NCBI GenBank assembly: GCA_017430365.1
Contig: JAFRNC010000002.1
Coordinates: 372,001 to 436,000, forward strand
Source: Bacteroidales bacterium
GTDB lineage: Bacteria > Bacteroidota > Bacteroidia > Bacteroidales > UBA932
DNA length: 64,000 bases
Direction of reading: 5' to 3'
The notes under the pieces are model-generated. The model searched no databases. It had not been told where the DNA came from and worked only from the letters and a program-made list of their open reading frames with translations. This document shows positions 8,021 to 19,021 of the stretch, one piece after another (position 1 is the stretch's first letter; the number at the start of each line of letters is the position of its first letter). The translations under genes and the position numbers were made by a program.

Positions 8021-9868
8021 ATGGACGTCTATAAGAACCGCAGGAGCGTAGTCGCAATCGCCATAGTGATCGTCTTTGCGGTGATCGCTTTCCGACTGTT
8101 CCAGGTACAGATACTCGACAAGGAGTACATTGTCACCGCGGAGAACAACGCCCTCAAATACGAGACCCTCTACCCGGCCCGCGGACGCATCCTCGACCGC
8201 AACGGAAACGTCATAGTCGACAACAAGATCACCTACGACATCATGGTCACCCCCTATGATGTCCAGCCCTTCGACACCCTATCGTTCTGCAGGATCTTCG
8301 ACCTCGACACCTCGTTCGTGAACGACAAATTCAGGGAATACCGGCTATACCGCCGGAAAATCGGCTACCAGACCCTCGTCTTCAAGCGGCAGGTCACAAG
8401 CGAGCAGTACAATATGTTCATAGAGAAGAGTTTCCTCTTCCCCGGCTTTACCGGAGTGCCCCGTACTTCACGAACCTATCCCTACCGTGGCGGCGGCAAT
8501 CTCTTCGGCTACATTTCCGAGGTCGACGCGGCATTCATAAAGGACCATCCGGAATACCGCAGCGGAGACTATGTGGGCAAGACCGGCATGGAAGAGGCCT
8601 ATGAACCCCTGCTCCGGGGCGAGAAGGGATACAACATTTACCTCCGCGACGCACACAACCGGATCAAGGAGCACTACCGTGACGGGGAATACGACAAGAC
8701 CGCCGTCGCGGGCACCGACGTCACCACCACCATCGACGGCCCGCTCCAGGCATACGGCGAGCAGCTCATGCGCAACAAGGTAGGGTCGCTGGTGGCCATC
8801 GAGCCCTCGACCGGCGAGATACTCACCATGGTCTCGAGCCCCGGCATCGACGTCGACCAGCTGGCCGACATCAGCAAGTATTACAAGGATATCGTCAACG
8901 ACCCCTACAAGCCGATGTTCAACCGCGCGGTGATGTCGCCCCAGCCCCCGGGCTCGGTTTTCAAACTAGTAAACGGCCTGATCGGCCTGCAGGAGGGAGT
9001 CATCACCCCCGCAAGCCAGTTCCCCTGCCACAGGGGATATGTGGTGGGCAACCTCAGGGTGGGCTGCCACGGGCACCCGAGCCCCTTGAACCTCTACCAG
9101 TCGATAATGATGTCGTGCAACGCCTATTACTGCTACGTGTTCCGCGCCATCCTCGACAATCCCAAATACGATTCCGTCCAGAAGGGTTTCGAACGCTGGA
9201 AGGAGTACACCGAAAGTTTCGGCTTCGGCACGAAGCTCGGCACCGACATCCCCGGCGAAAAGGCCGGTACCATGCCCACCGTAGAACGCTACGACAAGCT
9301 CCACGGCAAAGGCCGCTGGAAATCCATCTCCATCATTTCGCTCTCCATCGGGCAGGGAGAGATCGGCTGCACGCCCATGCACCTGGCAAACCTTGCCGCC
9401 ACGATAGCCAACAGGGGCTGGTTCTACACCCCGCATCTGCAGAAAGACACTCCCGGAAGCCCGATAGACGACAGGTTCAAGGAGAAACACTATACTTTGG
9501 TCGACACGACCCATTTCGTGGACATCGTCCAGGGAATGGAGATGGCCATCAACCATACCGGCGGCGGCGCCACCGCCACCATCGCCCGCATCCCGGGAAT
9601 CATTGCTTGCGGAAAAACCGGAACCGCCCAGAATCCCCACGGGGACGACCACTCCGTCTTCATCACCTTCGCGCCCAAGGACGATCCGAAGATAGCTGTC
9701 GTGGCTTATGTCGAGAACGGCGGGTTCGGCGCTACCTGGGCAGCGCCCATCGCGTCGCTCCTGGTCGAGAAATACCTCAAGGGAGACATCTCGCCGGAGC
9801 GCAAGGGGCTGGAGCAGCGCGTACTCGACGGCAACCTGCTCCATAAAGTCAAAATCAAGAAGAGATAG
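8021..9868 (+). CDS. mrdA: Penicillin-binding protein 2, elongasome transpeptidase
   Basis: Monofunctional class B PBP that cross-links peptidoglycan during side-wall elongation, paired with RodA. The 615-residue protein has an N-terminal membrane anchor (about residues 9-29), the PBP dimerisation region with ARGRILDRNGNVIVDN, and the transpeptidase domain. That domain shows SxxK at S312-VF-K315 (PPGSVFKL), SxN at S365-C-N367 (MMSCNAYY) and KTG at 532-534 (CGKTGTAQNP), all intact. It follows mreD by 3 bases and precedes rodA by 3 bases. Confidence 0.96.
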   Translation: MDVYKNRRSVVAIAIVIVFAVIAFRLFQVQILDKEYIVTAENNALKYETLYPARGRILDRNGNVIVDNKITYDIMVTPYDVQPFDTLSFCRIFDLDTSFVNDKFREYRLYRRKIGYQTLVFKRQVTSEQYNMFIEKSFLFPGFTGVPRTSRTYPYRGGGNLFGYISEVDAAFIKDHPEYRSGDYVGKTGMEEAYEPLLRGEKGYNIYLRDAHNRIKEHYRDGEYDKTAVAGTDVTTTIDGPLQAYGEQLMRNKVGSLVAIEPSTGEILTMVSSPGIDVDQLADISKYYKDIVNDPYKPMFNRAVMSPQPPGSVFKLVNGLIGLQEGVITPASQFPCHRGYVVGNLRVGCHGHPSPLNLYQSIMMSCNAYYCYVFRAILDNPKYDSVQKGFERWKEYTESFGFGTKLGTDIPGEKAGTMPTVERYDKLHGKGRWKSISIISLSIGQGEIGCTPMHLANLAATIANRGWFYTPHLQKDTPGSPIDDRFKEKHYTLVDTTHFVDIVQGMEMAINHTGGGATATIARIPGIIACGKTGTAQNPHGDDHSVFITFAPKDDPKIAVVAYVENGGFGATWAAPIASLLVEKYLKGDISPERKGLEQRVLDGNLLHKVKIKKR

Positions 9869-9871
9869 CAT

Positions 9872-11296
9872 ATGCCTGAACTGAACTTGAAGAAACTCGA
9901 CTGGGTTGTCATCGGGCTCTATCTCGGCCTGGTGATCTTCGGATGGATGAACGTGTTTTCCTCGTCCGTTGCGGAAGATGGTTTTGTCTTCAATTTCAGC
10001 CAGAAATATGTGATGGACCTGATATGGATCGGATCGGCCATGGCCCTGGCGGTGCTGATACTCTTCGTGATCCCATCACAGGTCTATCAGGCGATTGACT
10101 GGCCTTTCTACGGGATAATGGTCTTCCTCCTCGTCGCAGTGGCGTTCGTCGGCGTGGAGGTCAACGGATCCAAGTCCTGGTTCGCCCTGGGGCCGTTCAG
10201 ACTCCAGCCTGCCGAATTCTCGAAAATCGCAACCGCGATCCTGCTGGCATCGCTGATGAGCAAATACGAGTTCAAATTCAGCAATCCTCGCGACGCTGCG
10301 CGCATCGCGATGGTGCTGGCCCTTCCCATGCTTGCCATACTGCTCGAGAAGGAGACCGGATCGGCTCTGGTCTATCTCGGATTCCTGATAGTTTGCTACC
10401 GTGAGGGGATGACGGGATGGCTTCTTATCGTCGGATTGCTGTCCATACTTTTCTTCATCCTGACCCTGGTCTTCTCCTCTTTCGTCGCGATACTGGTACT
10501 CGCGGCGATGATCGGTATAGCCGCCGCATTCTATCAGCACAGACCTGTCACCGGAAGCGTCGCAACCGCTGCGGCAATCACCCTGCTGGCCTTCATTCCC
10601 CGTCTTGTCGAAGCGCGTCCCGATTCTTTCCTCTCCCGCTTCCCCGCCGATATCTGGGCCGCCCTGCTGACAGGCGCCACGGCCCTTGTACTGGCAGTCA
10701 TATCCTGGCTGCACCGCAACCGCTCCCTCCGCAACCTTATGCTGGGATTCCTGCTGGGTCTGGCACTGATATTCTCGGTGGAGTTCGTATTCGAGAAAGT
10801 ACTCAAGGAACACCAGAGGGCACGCATCGAGGTACTGCTCGGAATCAAGGAAGACCCTATGGGAGTGGGATACAATGTCCACCAGTCGCTGGTGGCTATC
10901 GGCTCCGGCGGCCTTGCCGGCAAGGGCTTCCTGGGCGGGACCCAGACCCGTTTCGACTTCGTACCTGAACAGAGCACAGACTTCATCTTCTGCACCATCG
11001 GCGAGGAGTGGGGACTCATCGGCACGCTTACCGTGCTGATCGCCTATCTCACGCTGATACTGCGGCTCATCAGTTCGGCGGAGAAACAGAAAGACAATTT
11101 CGTAAGGATATACGGGTGGTGCGTAGCGGTATGCCTGCTGATGCACGTCGTGATAAACATATGCATGACCATCGGCCTGATGCCGGTGATCGGCATACCC
11201 CTGCCCATGCTGAGTTACGGCGGATCGTCACTCTGGGCATTCACCATCCTGCTCTTCATCTACCTGAGATTGGACATGGAGAAAAACAGTTATTGA
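9872..11296 (+). CDS. rodA: RodA, SEDS-family peptidoglycan glycosyltransferase
   Basis: SEDS polymerase that makes glycan strands with PBP2 in the elongasome. It has 474 residues and about ten membrane helices. SEDS hallmarks: the periplasmic segment GVEVNGSKSWFALGPFRLQP with AEFSKIA (about residues 96-117), VGYNVHQSLVAIGSGGLAGKGF (about 330-351), PEQSTDFIF and IGIPLPMLSYGGSS near the C-terminus. A hydrophobic insertion of about 80 residues (about 190-280) makes it longer than E. coli RodA, which is usual in Bacteroidales. It is the last gene of the rod operon. Confidence 0.95.
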   Translation: MPELNLKKLDWVVIGLYLGLVIFGWMNVFSSSVAEDGFVFNFSQKYVMDLIWIGSAMALAVLILFVIPSQVYQAIDWPFYGIMVFLLVAVAFVGVEVNGSKSWFALGPFRLQPAEFSKIATAILLASLMSKYEFKFSNPRDAARIAMVLALPMLAILLEKETGSALVYLGFLIVCYREGMTGWLLIVGLLSILFFILTLVFSSFVAILVLAAMIGIAAAFYQHRPVTGSVATAAAITLLAFIPRLVEARPDSFLSRFPADIWAALLTGATALVLAVISWLHRNRSLRNLMLGFLLGLALIFSVEFVFEKVLKEHQRARIEVLLGIKEDPMGVGYNVHQSLVAIGSGGLAGKGFLGGTQTRFDFVPEQSTDFIFCTIGEEWGLIGTLTVLIAYLTLILRLISSAEKQKDNFVRIYGWCVAVCLLMHVVINICMTIGLMPVIGIPLPMLSYGGSSLWAFTILLFIYLRLDMEKNSY

Positions 11297-11305
11297 TTAT
11301 TTTAT

Positions 11306-11313
11306 TACATTTG
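11306..11313 (+). promoter_or_regulatory. -7 box of gcvP
   Basis: TACATTTG, a perfect TAnnTTTG, 37 bases before the gcvP ATG and just after the rodA stop. It suggests gcvP is transcribed independently of the rod operon. No TTTG at -33 is evident. Confidence 0.5.
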
Positions 11314-11350
11314 TAGGATAATTCGCCAACCAACGCAAAAACGACACAAT

Positions 11351-14164
<2,814 letters not shown>

Positions 14165-14188
14165 CAATCCCTAAAACCTTTTTATACC

Positions 14189-14635
14189 ATGAAAAAAATC
14201 ATCATTTCACTCATCGCTTTGGTAGCGCTGTCGACTGCGGCCCATGCCCAGTACAACAACGCCCTCGGTATCCGTTTCGGAGCCGGTACCGCTTTCGGTG
14301 CCGAACTCTCCTACCAGGGCTATGTCAGCAACATCAACCGCGTTGAACTCGACCTCGGCGCCAGTTTCGGCAAGCATTACAACGCCATCTCCATGGCTGC
14401 CATGTTCCACTGGCACTGGTTCCTCGCAGGAGGATTTGGCTTCTTCGTGGGCCCCGGCGTACAGGCCTTCATGAGCGATTCGCACTTCGGCCTCGGAGTA
14501 GGCGGACAGGCAGGTTTCGACTACCAGTTCAATGCCCCGATCCAGATCTCACTGGACATCCGGCCGATGTACAATGTGTTCACCCAGACGGGCTTCAATT
14601 ACGGAGCGGCACTGGGTCTGAGGTACGCCTTCTAG
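14189..14635 (+). CDS. Small secreted outer-membrane-type beta-barrel protein
   Basis: A 148-residue protein with a clear signal peptide (KKIIISLIALVALSTAAHA, cleavage after AHA, residues 1-20), followed by about 128 residues of alternating hydrophobic/polar strands rich in Gly, Phe and Tyr (for example GIRFGAGTAFGAELSYQG and GLGVGGQAGFDYQF) ending in aromatic YAF. This looks like a small 8-stranded outer-membrane barrel of the OmpW/OmpX size class. No specific function can be assigned. It lies 24 bases after gcvP and is followed by a repeat and a terminator. Confidence 0.75.
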   Translation: MKKIIISLIALVALSTAAHAQYNNALGIRFGAGTAFGAELSYQGYVSNINRVELDLGASFGKHYNAISMAAMFHWHWFLAGGFGFFVGPGVQAFMSDSHFGLGVGGQAGFDYQFNAPIQISLDIRPMYNVFTQTGFNYGAALGLRYAF

Positions 14636-14658
14636 GCTGACCGAAGTTTAACCACATT

Positions 14659-14684
14659 GTCACTCCCGGCTTGACCGGGGGTCT
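14659..14684. repeat. Palindromic intergenic repeat, copy 1
   Basis: A 26-base element with core CCCGGCTTGACCGGG that forms an 8-bp stem (ACTCCCGG / CCGGGGGT, with a G-T pair) around a CTTGA loop. It matches the element at 57109-57134 at 23 of 26 positions, and the differences mostly preserve stem pairing. It sits directly before the terminator. Confidence 0.65.
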
Positions 14685-14685
14685 G

Positions 14686-14713
14686 CAGCCTGCCTTTCGG
14701 GGCGGGCTGTTTT
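14686..14713 (+). terminator. Rho-independent terminator
   Basis: Nine-pair stem CAGCCTGCC (14686-14694) / GGCGGGCTG (14701-14709), with one G-T pair and loop TTTCGG, followed by TTTT. It ends the gcvP/small OMP transcription unit. Confidence 0.75.
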
Positions 14714-14731
14714 CATTTTGTCACTATATAT

Positions 14732-14762
14732 TTTGTCAGGGCGAAAATTATTGTTAACTTGC
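14732..14762 (+). promoter_or_regulatory. Possible promoter of the 14877-16601 outer-membrane gene pair
   Basis: TTTG at 14732-14735, a 19-base spacer, then TAACTTGC, a near match to TAnnTTTG missing one T. It would give a leader of about 110 bases before the ATG at 14877. The rest of this 241-base intergenic stretch holds the repeat and terminator above. Confidence 0.35.
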
Positions 14763-14876
14763 GCGCTAAAATGGAGTTATGCTTCATATTACGTCTTTTC
14801 GGGGGCAGACTGAATGTGTGACCCCGACGGCGGAGCCTTTTTAGTAATCAGAAAAAAACAAATAACTATTCAACCT

Positions 14877-15572
14877 ATGAAGAAAATCACTTCAATCTTC
14901 GCAATCCTCCTCTTCGGAGTCGCGTCGCTCTCGGCGCAGAACGCCTTTGTGGGAGGACACAGCGCGTGGACGTTCGCCCTTCAAGGAGGCCCGATGTACT
15001 CGATCAATGAGAATCATTTCTCCTATCGGGAACATGGCAAAGGATGGAACCTCTTTACGCTTCAGGGCGCTGCGGCCATCGGTTATGAATTCACGGAAGG
15101 ACTTGGCGTACGCGTCTCAGTCGGTTACGGCAACAACGCCTCCGCAGCTAACAGCCATGATACCGGTGGCGGCTTTTACCCTTATCAGTTCAAAAGCGTC
15201 AATGCTTTTGTCGACGGAACGCTCGACCTCAACGGAAACTACGCCATAGAACAGGCCTTCCGTCCACGGCTCTATGCCGGTATCGGACTCGGACATACCT
15301 TTGGATTCACTGACGCCAAGCACCCCTGGCAGGGTCAGTATATCACAACCCTCAACAACGTGTTCGGTTTCCGGGGAGGCTTTATTGGAGAATACGATTT
15401 CACCCGTGTTTTCGGCATCTTCGTCGACCTCTGCGGAGAGGCCTATCGTGATAATTATAACGGCCTTCAGCCGACCGAGAAAGATCAGGGGTTCTTTACC
15501 GGCTATGCCGGCTTCCCTCTCGACCTTCGGTTTACGCTTTCCTTCGGCGTCATCTTCCGTATTGAAAACTAA
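14877..15572 (+). CDS. Secreted outer-membrane beta-barrel protein
   Basis: A 231-residue protein with signal peptide MKKITSIFAILLFGVASLSA. The mature part is rich in aromatic and glycine residues in short alternating strands (for example GYEFTEGLGVRVSVGYG, RLYAGIGLGHTFGFT) and ends RFTLSFGVIFRIEN, compatible with an outer-membrane barrel. The frame is open from 14814, but the signal peptide fixes the start at 14877. It is followed 12 bases later by the OmpA-family gene and is probably cotranscribed with it. A structural or OmpA-partner role is a guess. Confidence 0.75.
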   Translation: MKKITSIFAILLFGVASLSAQNAFVGGHSAWTFALQGGPMYSINENHFSYREHGKGWNLFTLQGAAAIGYEFTEGLGVRVSVGYGNNASAANSHDTGGGFYPYQFKSVNAFVDGTLDLNGNYAIEQAFRPRLYAGIGLGHTFGFTDAKHPWQGQYITTLNNVFGFRGGFIGEYDFTRVFGIFVDLCGEAYRDNYNGLQPTEKDQGFFTGYAGFPLDLRFTLSFGVIFRIEN

Positions 15573-15584
15573 AAATCCTTAGCC

Positions 15585-16601
15585 ATGAAATACAGCAAAA
15601 TCGTGATCGTCCTGCTGGCGGCGCTATGCTGCTTCAGCGCAATCGGACAAGAGAAATATGAGAACAAGTGGTTTGGCGGTGCAGGCGGCGGCATGAACTT
15701 CGGTACCGACGGTTTTGACCGCAGCCTTCGCGAAATCTCACACCTGGGCGCAGGTACTGCCATCGATGCCTGGGTAGGTAAACGGTTCAACGACTGGTTC
15801 GGCGTACGCGCCGGATACCAGGGCCTCGACATTTCCAAACGTTATGTAGAATACGGTCAGTACCCGTACCAATACATCCATGCCGACGCCATGCTGATGT
15901 ACAACCGTTTCATCATGCCGTACGTCCACGCAGGCTTTGCCAAACTTGATAAAGGCACGCCGGCCGGCGGTGTGGGTGTCATGGTCCCTATCCATCTGAG
16001 CAAGATCATCAGCATCGTTCCCGACCTCAAGGCAACCGTATATAGCGACAAAGCTTACAACGCTGGCGACAAAGGCCTCGCGGCCAACCTTAGCGCCAAC
16101 ATCGGCCTGGCCGTAAACCTGGCCCGTCCCCGTCCCAAGAAGGTCGAGCCCATTTTCGTGGTGCCCGAACCGGAACCCGAACCAGAGCCTGTCGTAGTAG
16201 AGCCTGAACCGGAGCCCGAGCCGGAGCCCGAGCCGGTCAACCTGGTCGAAAAGTCCGAGGAATTCACCGCCAAGATCGCAGGCATCACCCTCTTCGACTT
16301 CGACAAGTCCTTCATCCGCAAGGAGGCCTTCCCTGTACTCGACGAGATCGCCCAGTGGCTGATCGACAATCCTGAGCGCACCGCCCTCATCGACGGCTAC
16401 ACCGACAAGCGAGGCAGCGACGAATACAACATGGGTCTGTCGCAGCGGCGCGCCGACTCCGTCATGAACTACCTGGTCGGTAAGGGCGTCGAAAAGAGCA
16501 GGCTTACCGCAGTTGGCCACGGCAAGGGACACTTCACCGAAGGCAACACCACCGAGGAAGTGTACCAGCAGAACCGCCGTGTGGTAATCACGCTGCAGTA
16601 A
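15585..16601 (+). CDS. OmpA family outer-membrane protein
   Basis: Outer-membrane protein that anchors the envelope to peptidoglycan. It has 338 residues: a signal peptide (about 1-21, ending FSAIGQ), an N-terminal barrel-like region (about 22-185), a Pro-Glu-rich linker of two PEPEPE blocks joined by a valine-rich spacer (about 194-217), and a C-terminal OmpA domain (about 230-338). The OmpA domain shows LFDFDKSFIRKEA, the DAP-binding segment YTDKRGSDEYNMGLSQRRADSV and VGHGKG. The linker is encoded by an imperfect hexanucleotide repeat near 16165-16240 that could vary in length. A weak terminator follows. Confidence 0.93.
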   Translation: MKYSKIVIVLLAALCCFSAIGQEKYENKWFGGAGGGMNFGTDGFDRSLREISHLGAGTAIDAWVGKRFNDWFGVRAGYQGLDISKRYVEYGQYPYQYIHADAMLMYNRFIMPYVHAGFAKLDKGTPAGGVGVMVPIHLSKIISIVPDLKATVYSDKAYNAGDKGLAANLSANIGLAVNLARPRPKKVEPIFVVPEPEPEPEPVVVEPEPEPEPEPEPVNLVEKSEEFTAKIAGITLFDFDKSFIRKEAFPVLDEIAQWLIDNPERTALIDGYTDKRGSDEYNMGLSQRRADSVMNYLVGKGVEKSRLTAVGHGKGHFTEGNTTEEVYQQNRRVVITLQ

Positions 16602-16619
16602 ACGAAGTCACAATATGCA

Positions 16620-16656
16620 AAACAGGCGCATACCGGATCCGTGTGTGTGCCTGTTT
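16620..16656 (+). terminator. Probable terminator between the OmpA gene and the polysaccharide locus
   Basis: Perfect 8-bp inverted repeat AAACAGGC (16620-16627) / GCCTGTTT (16649-16656) with a 21-base loop, followed by a moderately T-rich GTATTTCT. The rest of the short 16602-16684 gap shows only a poor -7 candidate (TATTTCTG at 16658-16665). Confidence 0.45.
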
Positions 16657-16684
16657 GTATTTCTGATTTGACCGTCCCATACCG

Positions 16685-17803
16685 ATGCCCCTGGAAAACA
16701 ACAATCTCATTACGGTAACTTCTCCTCTGTTGCCAGACCTTGACGAATTCCGAGAATTACTGAAAGATATTTGGAATTGCAAATGGGTGACAAACAATGG
16801 CCGTTTCCATAATTTGCTGGAAACGGCGCTTTGCGAATACCTTAAAGTGCCTTACATCAGTCTTTTCACAAATGGTACCCTTCCCTTGCTGACAGCTTTA
16901 CAGGCACTTAGGATTACCGGAGAAGTCATTACCACCCCTTTCAGTTTCGTGGCTACGACCCATTCCATCTGGTGGAATCACTGTAGACCGGTCTTCGTAG
17001 ACATTGACCCCAAGACAGGCAATCTTGACCCGAACAAGATAGAAGCCGCGATCACTCCTTCTACAACCTGCATCTTGCCGGTCCACTGTTACGGAAACCC
17101 GTGCGACACATCAGGAATCAACGAAATCGCAGAGAAATGTGGCTTGAAAGTCATTTATGATGCAGCCCACGCTTTTGGAGTTGAAAAGGACGGCGTCTCC
17201 ATTTTGAAACAAGGGGATATGTCCACCCTTAGTTTTCATGCCACAAAAGTGTTCAATACCGCAGAGGGAGGTGCGCTGATCATTCACGATGAAGAGATGA
17301 AAAGGAGAGTGGACAACCTCAAAAACTTCGGCATAACCAACGAAGTCACTGTGGTAGGGCCAGGCATCAACGGAAAAATGGACGAAATCCGCGCCGCTTA
17401 CGGCCTTTTGAACTTAAAACAAGTGGATGAAGCCATCAACAAGCGCCGACAGGTAGCAATTCACTATCAGGATGCGCTTAAAGGTGTCTCCGGTATCAGT
17501 TGTTTCAGCGATATGCCCGGTGTCCGTCATAATTATTCTTATTTCCCGATTTTTGTAAATGCTGAAGAATATGGAATGACGAGAGACGAGTTGTACGACA
17601 AGTTGAAAGACCACAACATCTTTGGACGCCGCTATTTCTACCCGCTTATCAGTTCTTTCAGCACATACAGCGGCCTGCCAAGTGCGAGCAGGGAGAACCT
17701 GCCCAATGCGCATAGGATGGCGGAAAGTGTAATTTGTCTGCCGATGCACCATGGGCTTTCCGAAGAGGAAATATACCATACTATCGATATTATAAGATCG
17801 TAG
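16685..17803 (+). CDS. DegT/DnrJ/EryC1/StrS family sugar aminotransferase
   Basis: PLP-dependent aminotransferase that converts a nucleotide-linked keto-sugar to an amino-sugar. The 372-residue protein has fold-type I landmarks: FTNGTLPLLTALQAL at about residues 60-74, ITTPFSFVATTHS, the cofactor Asp in VIYDAAHAFGV, and the internal aldimine Lys188 in SFHATKVFNTAEGG. It is the first gene of the large surface-polysaccharide locus and is followed 15 bases later by an ATP-grasp gene, suggesting that the new amino group or a related position is then acylated. The keto-sugar substrate cannot be told from the sequence; no 4,6-dehydratase gene is adjacent. Confidence 0.92.
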   Translation: MPLENNNLITVTSPLLPDLDEFRELLKDIWNCKWVTNNGRFHNLLETALCEYLKVPYISLFTNGTLPLLTALQALRITGEVITTPFSFVATTHSIWWNHCRPVFVDIDPKTGNLDPNKIEAAITPSTTCILPVHCYGNPCDTSGINEIAEKCGLKVIYDAAHAFGVEKDGVSILKQGDMSTLSFHATKVFNTAEGGALIIHDEEMKRRVDNLKNFGITNEVTVVGPGINGKMDEIRAAYGLLNLKQVDEAINKRRQVAIHYQDALKGVSGISCFSDMPGVRHNYSYFPIFVNAEEYGMTRDELYDKLKDHNIFGRRYFYPLISSFSTYSGLPSASRENLPNAHRMAESVICLPMHHGLSEEEIYHTIDIIRS

Positions 17804-17818
17804 AATAAAACCCTGACA

Positions 17819-19021
17819 ATGAGCAAGAAATTAATGCTGCTGGGAGGGATACGTTATTTGCTACCCGTTATACAAGCAGCGCATCAGCAGGGTTACTATG
17901 TCATTACGGCCGATTACCTGCCGGACAACATTGCTCACCGATATTCCGACGAATATGTTAACGTCAGCATCGTAGATAAAAAAGCCGTCTTGGCTGTTGC
18001 TAAAGAAAGACACATCGATGGCATTATGTCGTTCGGCGTTGATCCAGGAGTTGTCAGTGCCGCCTATGTACAAACAGAATTGGGGCTCCCTTCTTTTGGG
18101 CCTTTCCAATCCGTGGAGATTCTGCAGAACAAGGACAAGTTCCGTACTTTTTTAAGAGACAATCATTTCAACGTTCCCTATTTCAAGAGTTACGGCTCAC
18201 TACAAGATGCGGGCAGAGATAAATCAGAATTCAATTATCCTGTCATCGTCAAGCCTACTGATTCGGCAGGCAGCAAAGGGGTTTCGCGCGTAGACAGGGA
18301 AGATCAGCTGTTGCCCGCAATAGAATCAGCTTTTAACTATTCATTTTCCGGTCACATCATCATAGAAGAGTTCATCGAGAAAAAAGGATGTTCTTCCGAC
18401 ACGGATTGCTTCTCCATTGACGGCAAACTATCTTTTGTAAGTTTTTCAGCTCAACGTTTTGATCCGGAAGCGCCAAATCCGAATACTCCATCAGCTTATT
18501 CTTGGCCTTCTACATTTACCGATGCTGAAGAACGTTATCTCACATCTGAAATCCAGCGGCTTATCTCCCTTTTAGGAATGAAAACACTGGTTTACAACGT
18601 AGAAACCCGGGTTGGCATCAATGGTATACCCTATATTATGGAACTGACTCCTCGCGGAGGCGGCAACCGCCTCAGCGAGATGCTCCGCTATGCTACTGGG
18701 GTCGATATGATAACAGCCATTACTCGGACGGCTGTTGGAGATCCGATAGGTCCGATTGAGCAGAAGGATTACAATGGGCATTGGGCAGAAATCATTCTGC
18801 ATTCCAACAAACAAGGGAGGTTCCAATCAATTCAAATCGATCACACAATTCCCGCAGAAATTATAGAGAAGGATCTGTGGGTGAAACCAGGGGATTATAT
18901 TCACGCCTTTAACGGGGCCAATGATGCGATCGGCACACTAATCTTACGTTTCGATGATGCCGAGAAAATGGAATACTACATTTCTCACTATCTAGAATGG
19001 TTAATTATGAAAGTTCTATAA
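17819..19021 (+). CDS. ATP-grasp family carboxylate-amine ligase
   Basis: ATP-dependent ligase of 400 residues that should activate a carboxylate as an acyl phosphate and join it to an amine or similar nucleophile. Visible parts: an N-terminal pre-ATP-grasp Rossmann domain (KLMLLGGIRYLLPVIQAA), the glycine-rich ATP loop VIVKPTDSAGSKGVSRV at about residues 140-156, IIIEEFIE, and the metal-binding end NVETRVGINGIPYIMELTPRGGGN. It is placed between two PLP-fold enzymes and an epimerase, so modification of an amino-sugar or its nucleotide precursor is the likely role. Its 3' end overlaps the next gene by 25 bases. The substrate is unknown. Confidence 0.85.
   Translation: MSKKLMLLGGIRYLLPVIQAAHQQGYYVITADYLPDNIAHRYSDEYVNVSIVDKKAVLAVAKERHIDGIMSFGVDPGVVSAAYVQTELGLPSFGPFQSVEILQNKDKFRTFLRDNHFNVPYFKSYGSLQDAGRDKSEFNYPVIVKPTDSAGSKGVSRVDREDQLLPAIESAFNYSFSGHIIIEEFIEKKGCSSDTDCFSIDGKLSFVSFSAQRFDPEAPNPNTPSAYSWPSTFTDAEERYLTSEIQRLISLLGMKTLVYNVETRVGINGIPYIMELTPRGGGNRLSEMLRYATGVDMITAITRTAVGDPIGPIEQKDYNGHWAEIILHSNKQGRFQSIQIDHTIPAEIIEKDLWVKPGDYIHAFNGANDAIGTLILRFDDAEKMEYYISHYLEWLIMKVL

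Noticed and set aside
10076..11146. 356-codon minus-strand frame opposite rodA
   Set aside because: The composition is highly charged (Gln, Glu, Asp) and it mirrors a hydrophobic membrane gene; it is an antisense artefact.
16165..16240. CRISPR-like short repeats
   Set aside because: This is the coding sequence of a Pro-Glu linker in the OmpA-family protein, with no regular spacer structure.
16620..16656. Invertible promoter upstream of the polysaccharide locus
   Set aside because: Only one 8-bp inverted repeat with a 21-base loop is present and no recombinase gene is nearby; a hairpin terminator is the better reading.
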